Shown: piece after piece, positions 7,956 through 15,174 of the stretch | How the letters are laid out: each line of letters opens with the position of its first letter | How positions within the stretch are numbered: the stretch's first letter is position 1 | Virus record (IMG/VR): IMGVR_UViG_3300032278_000078 | Location: 1 to 30,218 of that record | Length of the DNA: 30,218 nucleotides | Strand: one strand, 5' to 3' | Source: a virus | Translations under genes and position numbers: made by a program | The notes under the pieces: generated by a model | The model's database searches: none | What the model saw: only the letters and a program-made list of their open reading frames with translations | What the model was told of the DNA's origin: nothing

Positions 7956-8254
7956 TAGTGTATCTCCGGTTCGTCCATATCTTTAATTAGTTGTACCCAT
8001 TGTTCTTGTAAATTAAGACCAGTTGCTATATCAACATCTTTAAGAATTTCTTCTGTAGGAATTTCTAGGACTCGTCCATAAGCTTTAGCACAAGCAACTA
8101 AAGTATTTTTAAATATTTCAAATTCATCACTATTAGTTTCATGATTTTCAGAGACCCATGTTGTATTAAAAGAATCATGGCCTTTACTGGTTATAATTTT
8201 AAGATCATTAAGTCTTTGGTGATAAAGTTTTGTGACTTCGTATTTATCTAGCAT
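7955..8254 (-). CDS. Small protein, unknown function (99 aa)
   Basis: Not recognised. Predicted soluble and helical, with an acidic tail (KDMDEPEIH). AAGGAG precedes the ATG, and the stop overlaps the next start as TAATG, which links its translation to the MGLDQY protein. Nothing suggests an enzyme. Confidence 0.78.
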   Translation of the reverse strand: MLDKYEVTKLYHQRLNDLKIITSKGHDSFNTTWVSENHETNSDEFEIFKNTLVACAKAYGRVLEIPTEEILKDVDIATGLNLQEQWVQLIKDMDEPEIH

Positions 8255-8267
8255 AATTTACTCCTTA

Positions 8268-8591
8268 TTAGCAATCTGGATCGTAATCCAACCACTCATC
8301 TTGTTCAGTAGGTTGGTGTTCATCATAATCTTCATCGTTAGGTGGTATAACTCTTAAGTTAGCACGGCTTGTTGTTTTACCGTCTATTTTTGTTTGTCGG
8401 TATTCGAATGGATCATTAAATGGTAATACTTCAGCAATAATATTTATACCTTTGTAAGTTTCATATATCCAATCTTCTCCTTGTTTTTGAGTATCAAATA
8501 TACCGAAACTAGTGATTTGTTCTATATGGGTATCTTCATCACCAATTTTAATTAATGCTATCCATCTACTGCACTCCGTGTTTTGACTCAT
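8268..8591 (-). CDS. Small acidic protein, unknown function (107 aa)
   Basis: Start chosen at the ATG at 8591, which has GAGGAAG five bases upstream; a GTG four codons earlier (8603) has no such site. The C-terminal 30 residues are very acidic (DEDYDEHQPTEQDEW), a feature of DNA-mimic or protein-interaction tails, but no family is recognised. It overlaps the upstream gene by 26 bases. Confidence 0.72.
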   Translation of the reverse strand: MSQNTECSRWIALIKIGDEDTHIEQITSFGIFDTQKQGEDWIYETYKGINIIAEVLPFNDPFEYRQTKIDGKTTSRANLRVIPPNDEDYDEHQPTEQDEWLDYDPDC

Positions 8592-8796
8592 ATTCTTCCT
8601 CACATTTTTTTGCTAAAGTTTTGGCTACAGTGACAGCTGTATCAATATCTCTAGCGGTTATTATTTCTTCTTTGACTTTTATATTAAGTTCTGTATCAGT
8701 TACGATGGCTTTCCATTTTTTTGGGTACTTTGGATTTCTTGATTCTTTAGTAAATCCTACTGTTCCTTTAAAACGGCTATTCATTTTCTTTCTCAT
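8566..8796 (-). CDS. Small basic protein, unknown function (76 aa)
   Basis: Lys-rich protein. The pattern GTVGFTKESRNPKYPKKWKAIVTD followed by a helix ending KKCEEEYESKHG suggests a small beta-sheet plus helix fold. Two starts are possible: ATG at 8796 or ATG at 8784 (72 aa), the latter overlapping the stop of the upstream 39-aa gene more tightly. No family recognised. Confidence 0.68.
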   Translation of the reverse strand: MRKKMNSRFKGTVGFTKESRNPKYPKKWKAIVTDTELNIKVKEEIITARDIDTAVTVAKTLAKKCEEEYESKHGVQ

Positions 8797-8896
8797 CTAA
8801 TAACTCTTGTATTTCTTCTTCTAGACGCATCCAATCCATTGCACCACGGGTTGCTGCTTGTTCTTGTCTCAATGATTCTATAGTTCTTTTTTTCAT
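8777..8896 (-). CDS. 39-aa peptide, unknown function
   Basis: A 39-aa frame (MKKRTIESLR start) whose ATG overlaps the stop of the VWA gene as ATGA, while its end overlaps the next gene by up to 20 bases. The sequence is an amphipathic, Glu-rich helix (LEEEIQELLDEKENE) that could form a coiled coil. It fills what would otherwise be a gap in the coupled gene chain. Confidence 0.6.
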   Translation of the reverse strand: MKKRTIESLRQEQAATRGAMDWMRLEEEIQELLDEKENE

Positions 8897-10047
8897 ACCT
8901 GAATCCTTGTTACTTCACCGAATGGTACTTCTACATCGTCTGTTGTTGCTATCCATAAGACAGGATATGGTGGCTTTTCCCCCCAATCACTTGGATATAA
9001 GTCAGTTAAATAGACACAGGCTTTTGGATTTAGGTTTTCCTCTTCTATATACTCCCATACAGGAGCGAAATCTGTGCCACCTCTACCTTTAAACTCTACT
9101 TTTAATGGTAAATTTTCTCTTGTATAAGTGTCATGCTGATTTATTTCAGTGTCACACTGTAAGAAATGTATGTTTTCAGGATCCATTGAAGCTAGTATTG
9201 CACTAGTTTCTGAAGCGAATATTTGTAATTCATCATCTGATATGGAGCCTGATGTATCTACTGCTACTACAATAGATTCTAATCTTTCGCTGTAAAGACT
9301 AGGTAGATACATGTCTCTACCTATAAACCTTCTATTAGGTTTCATCCAGCTATAATCATTTTTGGCTGTATTAGTTAAGAATTTAGCAAGCACAGCTTTC
9401 CAATTAACTTTTGGTTTTATTATTTCATCTATTACCTTAGATAAACCGCCAGGCAATTTACCAGCTACTCTAGCTGCTTCATATGCTTGGTTGATGTCGA
9501 TAGTCCATTTTTGTTCTATAGTGCTTGCGGGTTTATCACCATCTTTTCCATCTTGTATACCACCACAACCACCAGGATCATCAGGTAATTGATCCCATTT
9601 ACCACCAGTGCCTCCACCACCTTCACCAAAGTCAATATCTATAAATATTTCTTCGGGGTCTGGTAACAGGTTATAGACATGCTCTGTAGTCATGTCTTTA
9701 TATTTTTCATCTACTAATGCTCCTTCTGGTAAGTGCATGTGGCAATCAAATACAAGATTGTTATTTATTACATAGTCACCAGCAACATTCCATTTTTTAG
9801 CGTGTCTTTGTTCTCTACGAGTCATATGCATATAAACTATGTGCATTATTTCATGAGCAATAAATCCTACTTGTTGTTGATTACTTAATTTCTCAAACCA
9901 TTTAGGGTTATAGCCCAATACTTTTCCATTTGTATATCCAGTTGGAAATCTGGTATCTTCTTTTGGTATTAGCTTTAGTGCTAAAGTTCCAAAGAAAGGG
10001 TTGTCTAATAATAGCCTAGACCTAGCTTTACTAAATAAATTAGCCAC
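8893..10047 (-). CDS. VWA-domain protein with HExxH metallopeptidase domain (DUF2201-like)
   Basis: 384 aa from a GTG at 10047, chosen because GGAGG lies six bases upstream; an open frame continues to 10185 but lacks a start signal. N-terminal half: zinc-peptidase motif HEIMH (65-69) followed by GDYVINNN. Then a Gly/Asp-rich linker. C-terminal half: von Willebrand A domain with a complete MIDAS, DTSGS (264-268), T325 in GGTD and D349 in LTDL. This order is that of the putative metallopeptidase/VWA-like pair known as DUF2201. Partner of the MoxR-type ATPase at the head of the same operon. MoxR-VWA pairs generally act as chaperones for metal insertion or complex remodelling; the phage role is unknown. 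Confidence 0.9.
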   Translation of the reverse strand: MANLFSKARSRLLLDNPFFGTLALKLIPKEDTRFPTGYTNGKVLGYNPKWFEKLSNQQQVGFIAHEIMHIVYMHMTRREQRHAKKWNVAGDYVINNNLVFDCHMHLPEGALVDEKYKDMTTEHVYNLLPDPEEIFIDIDFGEGGGGTGGKWDQLPDDPGGCGGIQDGKDGDKPASTIEQKWTIDINQAYEAARVAGKLPGGLSKVIDEIIKPKVNWKAVLAKFLTNTAKNDYSWMKPNRRFIGRDMYLPSLYSERLESIVVAVDTSGSISDDELQIFASETSAILASMDPENIHFLQCDTEINQHDTYTRENLPLKVEFKGRGGTDFAPVWEYIEEENLNPKACVYLTDLYPSDWGEKPPYPVLWIATTDDVEVPFGEVTRIQV

Positions 10048-10261
10048 GGTTATCCTCCAGTATTTTAAAATCTTTAAGTTGTGTAATTTTATCCCAAGTT
10101 GCTTTTGTGATACGTTTTGCATTTTTATGTGATTTAGCAGACTCACGAATACGCACCCATTTTCGCCCAATGTGTAATACATCAAAGCGTCTATTACCTC
10201 CAGGAATACCTTTTATTTGGTTAAAGTGGGCAAATTCCACTTTTAATAATATTTTATTCAT
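10040..10261 (-). CDS. Small basic protein, unknown function (73 aa)
   Basis: 73 aa, rich in Lys and Arg (KWVRIRESAKSHKNAKRITK), beta-strand-rich N-terminus. Start overlaps the preceding stop as ATGA, and its end overlaps the VWA start by eight bases and supplies that gene's Shine-Dalgarno. Could bind nucleic acid by charge; no family recognised. Confidence 0.75.
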   Translation of the reverse strand: MNKILLKVEFAHFNQIKGIPGGNRRFDVLHIGRKWVRIRESAKSHKNAKRITKATWDKITQLKDFKILEDNRG

Positions 10262-11049
10262 ATTTTCCCTTTTAATTTTTGGTCGAGATAGGCTTCTTTA
10301 TGGAATTCACTTCTTTCCCATTGAGCATCTGTTGGATGGAACCCTTCTCTTTTTACAGTACCTATAACTGTATATTCTTGGTCATATCTCCAACCATTTG
10401 CATAGTCCTCTGATTCTGTTTTTATTTGAGTTCTAATTTCAATAGCATTAGGTATTACGTGATGCCAAATTTGATTGTATTTTTGATTTGCCCATACAAA
10501 GTGAGCTAATTTTGTAAGTCCTGCCCACACATTAGTTACATCTAAATTTTGTTTTTCTAAGTCTCTTAGACTATCTATAAAGTCAAAGTTTATATCTTGA
10601 GTTAATTGTGTAGTGTTATCAAAAGCACCTAGTATAAAGATTACAATTTTAGTATCTTGAACTTCAAAATCTCTTTTTTGGGCATAATTTTTAATTATGT
10701 CTCTAACTTTAATGAGGTCTCCAGTAGAGAAAGGATTCCACATGTATTTATAGTAAGTCCAGCCAGGTACAAAATAATCATCTATAAAATCTATTAATAG
10801 TTTCTTATTTTTGCGTTCTGATAACAGTTCTTCTTTAAATATTTGTTTTTTAGCTGTTTTTGCCCATTCATTTTGTTTGTCTTGCACTACATCATATCTA
10901 AGTCGCCAATCATCAAGTTCCTTTTTGGCTTTTAGCTCTTCATCTGTAGGATTATCTCCTAGCCAACACCATTCAGGTTCTGGCTCTTTATCTAAAAATT
11001 GTTTTATGGGGCTATCTGGATGAGTTCTTAATCTTTCGTACATGTGCAT
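10258..11049 (-). CDS. Protein of unknown function in MoxR-VWA operon (263 aa)
   Basis: Not recognised. 263 aa, soluble, Trp/Tyr-rich (18 or so aromatic residues), with segments FVPGWTYYKYMWNPFSTGDL and WANQKYNQIWHHVIPNAIEI. GGAG precedes the ATG, which shares TAATG with the upstream stop. Its place between the ATPase and the VWA protein makes it a candidate substrate or adaptor of that pair. That is inference from position only. Confidence 0.8.
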   Translation of the reverse strand: MHMYERLRTHPDSPIKQFLDKEPEPEWCWLGDNPTDEELKAKKELDDWRLRYDVVQDKQNEWAKTAKKQIFKEELLSERKNKKLLIDFIDDYFVPGWTYYKYMWNPFSTGDLIKVRDIIKNYAQKRDFEVQDTKIVIFILGAFDNTTQLTQDINFDFIDSLRDLEKQNLDVTNVWAGLTKLAHFVWANQKYNQIWHHVIPNAIEIRTQIKTESEDYANGWRYDQEYTVIGTVKREGFHPTDAQWERSEFHKEAYLDQKLKGKI

Positions 11050-11690
11050 TAGTCATCTCCTAATAATGAATTGGTTAAAATTACTGAATTAAGTTCAGTT
11101 TCATTAAGTTCAATTTCAGCTCGTTGTTCATCTTGCTTTTTTCTACGCTTAACTTTTTCATGCACTCTTTGCATTGCCCAATTGTCAGTAATTAACTTTT
11201 CAAGTGCAGGCCATGCCTTAAGTGCTTGATTTAATGTATGAAAATTTTCTAAATTATCAGCAACTAAATTTGTATATTCATGTTTTTTGTTGCCTATATC
11301 CTCATTAAAATTAAGAATCTTTCTTATTTCTTTAGCTTCAGGAGAGTTAGCTTTAAGATTAAGTCTAGCAGCAGAGCTACCATAACCAGAGCTACCAGGT
11401 ACTTCTCTTTCTGCACTCATAGGTATATTTAAATGGTCAGATATTTCTCCACCTTTTGTTTCTATACCTATATCTAGGTCTGAGGTTTTTGTGAATCCAA
11501 AATAACCTTTAATATTAGCTTCTTTTTTAAGCTTTTTTATTTTAGGTGTAAGAGGGGCGATATATTTATTATAAATTTTATCGCCTAATTCTAAAGAGAA
11601 TTCTTGTTTAGGATTAACCTTTTTGAATTGTCTCCTAGCTTCACTTCTTATATCTGCTTTGAGTCGATCACTCATTCTTACTGTAGCCAT
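11049..11690 (-). CDS. Protein of unknown function in MoxR-VWA operon (213 aa)
   Basis: Not recognised with certainty. 213 aa, strongly basic in the N-terminal third and in a late helix (VHEKVKRRKKQDEQR). The opening pattern MSDRLKADIRSEARRQF, then a segment with IYNKYIAPL, recalls small phage proteins I have seen near MoxR/VWA pairs, but I cannot name the family. TAATG overlap on both sides. The end is acidic and Asn/Glu-rich. Confidence 0.78.
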   Translation of the reverse strand: MATVRMSDRLKADIRSEARRQFKKVNPKQEFSLELGDKIYNKYIAPLTPKIKKLKKEANIKGYFGFTKTSDLDIGIETKGGEISDHLNIPMSAEREVPGSSGYGSSAARLNLKANSPEAKEIRKILNFNEDIGNKKHEYTNLVADNLENFHTLNQALKAWPALEKLITDNWAMQRVHEKVKRRKKQDEQRAEIELNETELNSVILTNSLLGDD

Positions 11691-11959
11691 TATTTAGTCC
11701 TCCATACTCTAAATTCATTTTCACTTAATTTACGATGAGAAGTTTTTCTACCATGGCGAATAAAATAAGAATGTATAGCCAGTGTTTTCTTAAGAGTATC
11801 AACAACAACAGAGTCTCCTACTTCCATATGGTCTCTAAGTTGTTTGAAAGCACTTGATCCTCCATGTCTTTGGTCAGGCATAGAGATTCCCTTCTCTATT
11901 TTATAAGTTTTTGGGTATTCTTCTTTAATTACCCAATCAGGTAGTTCTTTTTTAGCCAT
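11690..11959 (-). CDS. Small protein, DUF7303-like
   Basis: 89 aa. The order EKGISMPDQR (about 22-31), a VGDSVVVDT strand, RHGRK and a closing FRVWRTK resembles a small phage/plasmid family of unknown function (DUF7303 from memory) with a conserved G-D-S strand and a C-terminal R-V-W-R. Start overlaps the MoxR stop by one base with GGAG upstream. Translation coupled to the MoxR gene. Confidence 0.75.
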   Translation of the reverse strand: MAKKELPDWVIKEEYPKTYKIEKGISMPDQRHGGSSAFKQLRDHMEVGDSVVVDTLKKTLAIHSYFIRHGRKTSHRKLSENEFRVWRTK

Positions 11960-12993
11960 CAGATTATCTCCGCTGCATTTTTAGTTAACCATTGAGTATA
12001 TGCGTTACTTTTGGTTAAACTTTTGTTTCTAGAAAGAGCGTCACGCATTAACACTACTTGAAATTCAGGGGGCATTCGCTGTGCGTATGTACAGACTTTG
12101 TCAAAGTTTTTATCTGTTGACTTAGCTGCTAATGCACCTGCTATGGCGTACATGATTGCAGGTTCATCTTTTGGAATTTTTGCTGCATTAGGTTGTCTAA
12201 TAAGAGCGTCAATATCAGGCATTTTGTCCCTATTTTCTTTAAAAGTAACAAATTCTCCTGCTGGCCCTTGCCCTATTAATGATGCAACACCACTAAAAAA
12301 CCTTTCATCTTCTGAATTATCATTGAATTGAAGCTTTTTATTTAGGATTTCCCAACTTCTAGGAGTTGGAAATGCAGTATTACTTGAATCAAAGTTAAAC
12401 AATAGATTAGGTCTGAATCTTATAAATGAAGTTATAAGGTCTGTTATATTGTTTTGGGCTGCCCAATCACACCAATCATCTAAATTTACGTCCAATTGAT
12501 ATTGGGCAAATCTATTTTTCATGGGTGAAGTTAGGTCATATACAGCTGCAAGATCAGATAACCTGTTTCCTGCACCAATACATACCCAGCCTTCAGGTAA
12601 TGTGTAATCTCCAACTTTGCCATCAAGCACAAGTTGAAGGAAAGCATTTTGGGTAGCTTGAGGAGCAGTAGTTAACTCATCTAGAAAGAATATACCTTCT
12701 GGAGAGTCTCTATGCTCATATGGAAACACACTAGGCGGTGCCCAGTATGTCATGTGTGTTCCTTCAATTGCTTCATGGAAAGGGATTCCACGCACATCGA
12801 CAGGATCGAAGAGGTTAGAACGAAAATCCATTAATGCTCTATTTAATTGAGCTGCAATGGATTGTACTATTTGTGATTTACCTACACCAGGTGGGCCCCA
12901 TATAAATGTAGATATGTTTGCACGCACATTATCTATGAGCTCAGGGACAATATCTCTGGGTCTAATTGGTGGGATGTTCATTTCATTGGCCAT
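11959..12993 (-). CDS. MoxR-type AAA+ ATPase
   Basis: 344 aa AAA+ ATPase of the MoxR/AAA_5 type. Walker A GPPGVGKS (33-40), Walker B IFFLDE (101-106, D105/E106), sensor 1 N143 in GAGNRLSD, and a likely arginine finger in SPMKNRF. AGGAG precedes the ATG. It opens a six-gene run that ends with the VWA/metallopeptidase protein, the usual partner of MoxR ATPases. Known pairs include RavA-ViaA in bacteria and a MoxR/VWA pair in Acidianus two-tailed virus. Such ATPases remodel protein complexes; here the substrate could be a host enzyme, a phage replication complex or a virion part. Confidence 0.92.
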   Translation of the reverse strand: MANEMNIPPIRPRDIVPELIDNVRANISTFIWGPPGVGKSQIVQSIAAQLNRALMDFRSNLFDPVDVRGIPFHEAIEGTHMTYWAPPSVFPYEHRDSPEGIFFLDELTTAPQATQNAFLQLVLDGKVGDYTLPEGWVCIGAGNRLSDLAAVYDLTSPMKNRFAQYQLDVNLDDWCDWAAQNNITDLITSFIRFRPNLLFNFDSSNTAFPTPRSWEILNKKLQFNDNSEDERFFSGVASLIGQGPAGEFVTFKENRDKMPDIDALIRQPNAAKIPKDEPAIMYAIAGALAAKSTDKNFDKVCTYAQRMPPEFQVVLMRDALSRNKSLTKSNAYTQWLTKNAAEII

Positions 12994-13096
12994 AATTTAC
13001 TCCTATGTTGGCTATTAAAAATTACATTAAAAATTTCATCGTAGGGTATTTTACTTACAGTGTGCGTCAACTAGTGTCGCAGCATGTAAGCCGAGC

Positions 13097-13458
13097 GGAG
13101 TACAAGCTCGAATGGGGAACTTGCACTCCTATTCATGAGGAGATTCATGAAATTCAGTTGGAGTGCAGGCAGTCATAACGAGAAGGTTATTTTTTAAAAA
13201 CCTGCACTCCTATTCCACCTTGATTCCATGGTGAAATTTAGTCGTATGTATAGCTCTAGGTGACTTGCTAGTCTAAAGCCATACATACTTAATAAGTCGG
13301 AGTGCTATTACTGGACGTCTTTTTATCAGTTTGGCACTCCTGTTCATAGATAACTGTACGTATAACGATTGCAACTGTTTCGTCTCAATTCCTATGAAGT
13401 TTAGTCGGGATGCAGGCCTATTATTAATTATTGATGTTATTAAAAAATCCTGCACCCC
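13097..13458 (-). ncRNA. Tandem array of related hairpins, candidate structured RNA
   Basis: Minus-strand order from 13458: stem GGGGTGCAGG/CCTGCATCCC (32-base loop); TTCATAG/CTATGAA; GGAGTGC/GCACTCC (28-base loop); a 12-bp stem at 13288-13244; TTTCACC/GGTGGAA; GGAGTGCAGG/CCTGCACTCC (31-base loop); TTCATGA/TCATGAA; GGAGTGCAAG/CTTGTACTCC (13-base loop). Linkers recur: GACTAAA after an outer stem, TA or CA before one. Four stems are imperfect, and each imperfection is A-C on the plus strand but G-U on the minus strand, so the acting molecule is probably minus-strand RNA. Because the outer arms share sequence, alternative pairings are possible. Function unknown. Confidence 0.65.
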
Positions 13459-13465
13459 TAAATAG

Positions 13466-13539
13466 GTGTCCCAGTTCTTAATAGAGTTCTATCTTTATGG
13501 CAGGCCACTATTAAGATGTACGGACTAGGGACTGAACCC
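13466..13539 (-). ncRNA. Repeated element, copy A
   Basis: Shares three blocks in the same order with copy B: plus-strand GTGTCCCA (13466-13473), CACTATTAA (13506-13514) and TACGGA-C/T-TAGGGACTGAA (13519-13539). On the minus strand the last block folds as GGAC-GGG/CCC-GTCC, enclosed by GGCAGG/CCTGCC (13499-13504 and 13549-13554). Candidate RNA structure or promoter region for what lies below it. Confidence 0.5.
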
Positions 13540-13622
13540 GTCCTTCATCCTGCCTTATAATTGTGGTGCTTCCAATGAACCTCCAGCACCTGGAGTTTAC
13601 CAACCCTTAATGTCATTGGTCA

Positions 13623-13892
13623 CTATACGTTGAATATACTATTGAGTTCCTTAGTAATTTCACGAGTTATGATTTTCTTAATGGCTTCTGCAGATCTAGA
13701 TTGAGGACGTTTTATTGTTTTTCCTGCATCTGTATCTGTATCAGTCCATTGGATACCGTCTTGAAAAGTTTCTCCAACTTCTCTGACGAGCACATCTGTA
13801 AGGTCTTTAACAACCTTTTTTGAGTGCTGTTTGGCACATTTGTGCACAGCTTTCGCTATTTCTCGGTTAAGAGTGTTATATGGTTTTGACAT
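13623..13892 (-). CDS. Small basic protein, unknown function (89 aa)
   Basis: 89 aa, Lys/Thr-rich and helical, with a polar centre (WTDTDTDAGKTIKRPQSRSA). No family recognised. AAGGAAAT precedes the ATG. It stands alone between two folded non-coding regions, downstream of terminator T1, so it needs its own promoter between about 13893 and 14030, where element copy B lies. Confidence 0.75.
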   Translation of the reverse strand: MSKPYNTLNREIAKAVHKCAKQHSKKVVKDLTDVLVREVGETFQDGIQWTDTDTDAGKTIKRPQSRSAEAIKKIITREITKELNSIFNV

Positions 13893-13915
13893 ATTAATTT
13901 CCTTTTATTATTAAA

Positions 13916-14009
13916 GTGTCCCATTAATTTAATAGTTAACATAGGGTGGAACTCACCCTACTAACCACACTATTAAATCTTGTTAGTCTACGGATTAGGG
14001 ACTGAAACC
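13916..14009 (-). ncRNA. Repeated element, copy B
   Basis: Second copy of the three-block element: GTGTCCCA (13916-13923), CACTATTAA (13968-13976) and TACGGATTAGGGACTGAAACC-type block (13989-14009; two differences from copy A). Between the first two blocks lies a nested stem TTAATAG/CTATTAA with AGGGTG/CACCCT inside. It starts 20 bases below terminator T1 and ends 24 bases before the ATG of the 89-aa gene, so it covers that gene's promoter or leader. Confidence 0.5.
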
Positions 14010-14029
14010 ATATTTTTCGCAGTTAGCAT

Positions 14030-14063
14030 AAAAAAAGCCCAACCGGGAGTTATCCGATTGGGC
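14030..14063 (-). terminator. Intrinsic terminator T1
   Basis: Minus-strand stem GCCCAA-t-CGG / CCG-g-TTGGGC (one G-U pair) followed by seven T. It ends the transcript of the 245-aa gene after about 370 bases of untranslated sequence. Confidence 0.88.
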
Positions 14064-14347
14064 TAATTTAGACAGAACTCTTACAATCCACTATTTTTAA
14101 AGTTTTCGTTCGGTCGGGAAGGTGTCGTCCTTGGTATCGCTCTTATTAAATTACGATATCACTATATCTTCAATCTCATCTTTTAAATAAGATTGATCTT
14201 CAGATATCCACTACAACGACCAATGTTTAATAAAAACGTTCTAGCTCTTCTGTCCCGGCTAGAATTTAGGCCAGGTGCATACGAGGCACTGGTCTCGCTT
14301 ACTTTCAATTAGTGTTAAGTCGAGTAAGTAAGCAACTCTCTTAACAT

Positions 14348-14361
14348 CTGCTCCGGGGGAG
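14348..14361 (-). repeat. 14-base GC-rich repeat, intergenic copy
   Basis: Minus-strand CTCCCCCGGAGCAG. Exact copies lie at 5614-5627 (inside polA) and 6765-6778 (end of the 82-aa gene), with a one-mismatch copy at 4345-4358 (inside the primase gene). All four have the same orientation. CTCC/GGAG can pair around CCC. Confidence 0.7.
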
Positions 14362-14367
14362 TTCTAA

Positions 14368-14429
14368 ATATAGCTCGTATTTTTAAAACCTAGGTTCTAA
14401 AGAATACACGTAGGTAACACGAGCTATAT
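14368..14429 (-). ncRNA. Long 3'-UTR hairpin
   Basis: Perfect 11-bp arms ATATAGCTCGT (14368-14378) and ACGAGCTATAT (14419-14429), extended inward by a pair that is G-U only on the minus strand and two A-T pairs, with CCTA/TAGG further in. It begins seven bases after the stop of the 245-aa gene and has no T-tract, so it is not a terminator by itself; it could protect the 3' end or bind a protein. Confidence 0.6.
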
Positions 14430-14436
14430 AAAAGAT

Positions 14437-15174
14437 TTAAGCGGAATCAGCTACAGATTGTGTGAACTCTGAACTGGCTTTTTGCATTACTTTACCAGCC
14501 GTAGGTTCTTTATGCTGACTAGTGTGCCATGCGGCTAATCTAGTCAATCTAGCTTCAACAGCTTGTTGAACTCTTTTCCTATCCAATGAGAACTTACCAG
14601 GTAAGCCAAAGTCAGGAAAGAGATCCGAAGTTGCTTCGCGAAGAAGTCTTGCCTTATATCCAAGGTCAATCATTTTCTCTTCTCTTTGAATCAACCAGTC
14701 AGGCATTGCTTTTTCAGTGCCTACTGTTTGAGAGGAATTTACGTAGTCATATACACAACTAATAAATTCACCCCAGGTAGTAGTACACTCACGAAGCATT
14801 TGAATACCAGTTGTTGGTGCGTCAGCAACTAACAGTGGTATTCTACCCGCAACGACAGTTTTCACGTCTTTGTTGAATTTTGTAGCCTTACCTTTAGCAA
14901 CTACAGACTCAGCTTTGTCATCAAAGACAAGCATTATGTTTGCAATTGCAGAAGGGTTAGGTTCAAGTGCGTCATCATCATTTACACGATAATCACGATA
15001 GAGATAAGTAGGGTATAAAGTCCCTCTATTTTGAGGTTCTCTAGCTTCAGCACCTTCAGGATCCGCAAGCGTATCATCTAAGATATCATCTTGTGAAGTC
15101 TCTTCTTGTGGTAGAAGTTCTACCGTCTCTAGTTCCGATGGGTCAAATAACTCATCATTTTTGCTTTTTGCCAT
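14437..15174 (-). CDS. Protein of unknown function (245 aa)
   Basis: 245 aa, not recognised. The first 50 residues are acidic and probably disordered (DPSELETVELLPQEETSQDD); the middle has beta-strand character (IANIMLVFDDKAESVVAKG); the last 80 residues are helical and basic. AGGAG precedes the ATG. It is the only gene between motif E1 (64 bases upstream) and terminator T1, with a long folded 3' UTR, so it appears to form its own transcription unit. The modular acidic and basic layout could suit a DNA-binding accessory protein, but this is a guess. Confidence 0.82.
   Translation of the reverse strand: MAKSKNDELFDPSELETVELLPQEETSQDDILDDTLADPEGAEAREPQNRGTLYPTYLYRDYRVNDDDALEPNPSAIANIMLVFDDKAESVVAKGKATKFNKDVKTVVAGRIPLLVADAPTTGIQMLRECTTTWGEFISCVYDYVNSSQTVGTEKAMPDWLIQREEKMIDLGYKARLLREATSDLFPDFGLPGKFSLDRKRVQQAVEARLTRLAAWHTSQHKEPTAGKVMQKASSEFTQSVADSA

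Larger units (their letters stand above)
12994..13622 (-). other. 629-base non-coding, heavily folded region
   Basis: No credible gene. It holds the tandem hairpin array (13097-13458), repeated element A (13466-13539) and a perfect hairpin CTCCAG/CTGGAG near 13580-13594. Read as minus-strand RNA it would lie between the 89-aa gene upstream and the MoxR gene downstream, hence in a long leader of the MoxR-VWA transcript or as separate small RNAs. Confidence 0.7.
13893..14436 (-). other. 544-base non-coding region with structured 3' end of upstream transcript
   Basis: No credible gene. From high to low coordinates: a large hairpin (14368-14429), one copy of the 14-base GC-rich repeat (14348-14361), hairpins at 14239-14264 (TTCTAGC/GCTAGAA), 14271-14292 and 14155-14208, terminator T1 (14030-14063), then element copy B. 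The part above T1 would be the 3' end of the transcript of the 245-aa gene. Confidence 0.65.

Noticed and set aside
13273-13455. 60-aa frame in the hairpin array
   Set aside because: Covers stem arms and loops, has no ribosome binding site and an unnatural composition.
13097-13458. CRISPR array
   Set aside because: The repeated arms alternate in orientation and pair as hairpins, spacing is uneven, and no cas1 or cas2 is present.
13519-13539. tRNA gene suggested by GGGTTCAGTCCC on the minus strand
   Set aside because: The loop lacks the conserved T-loop adenine, has six bases, and no anticodon arm or 7-bp acceptor could be fitted.
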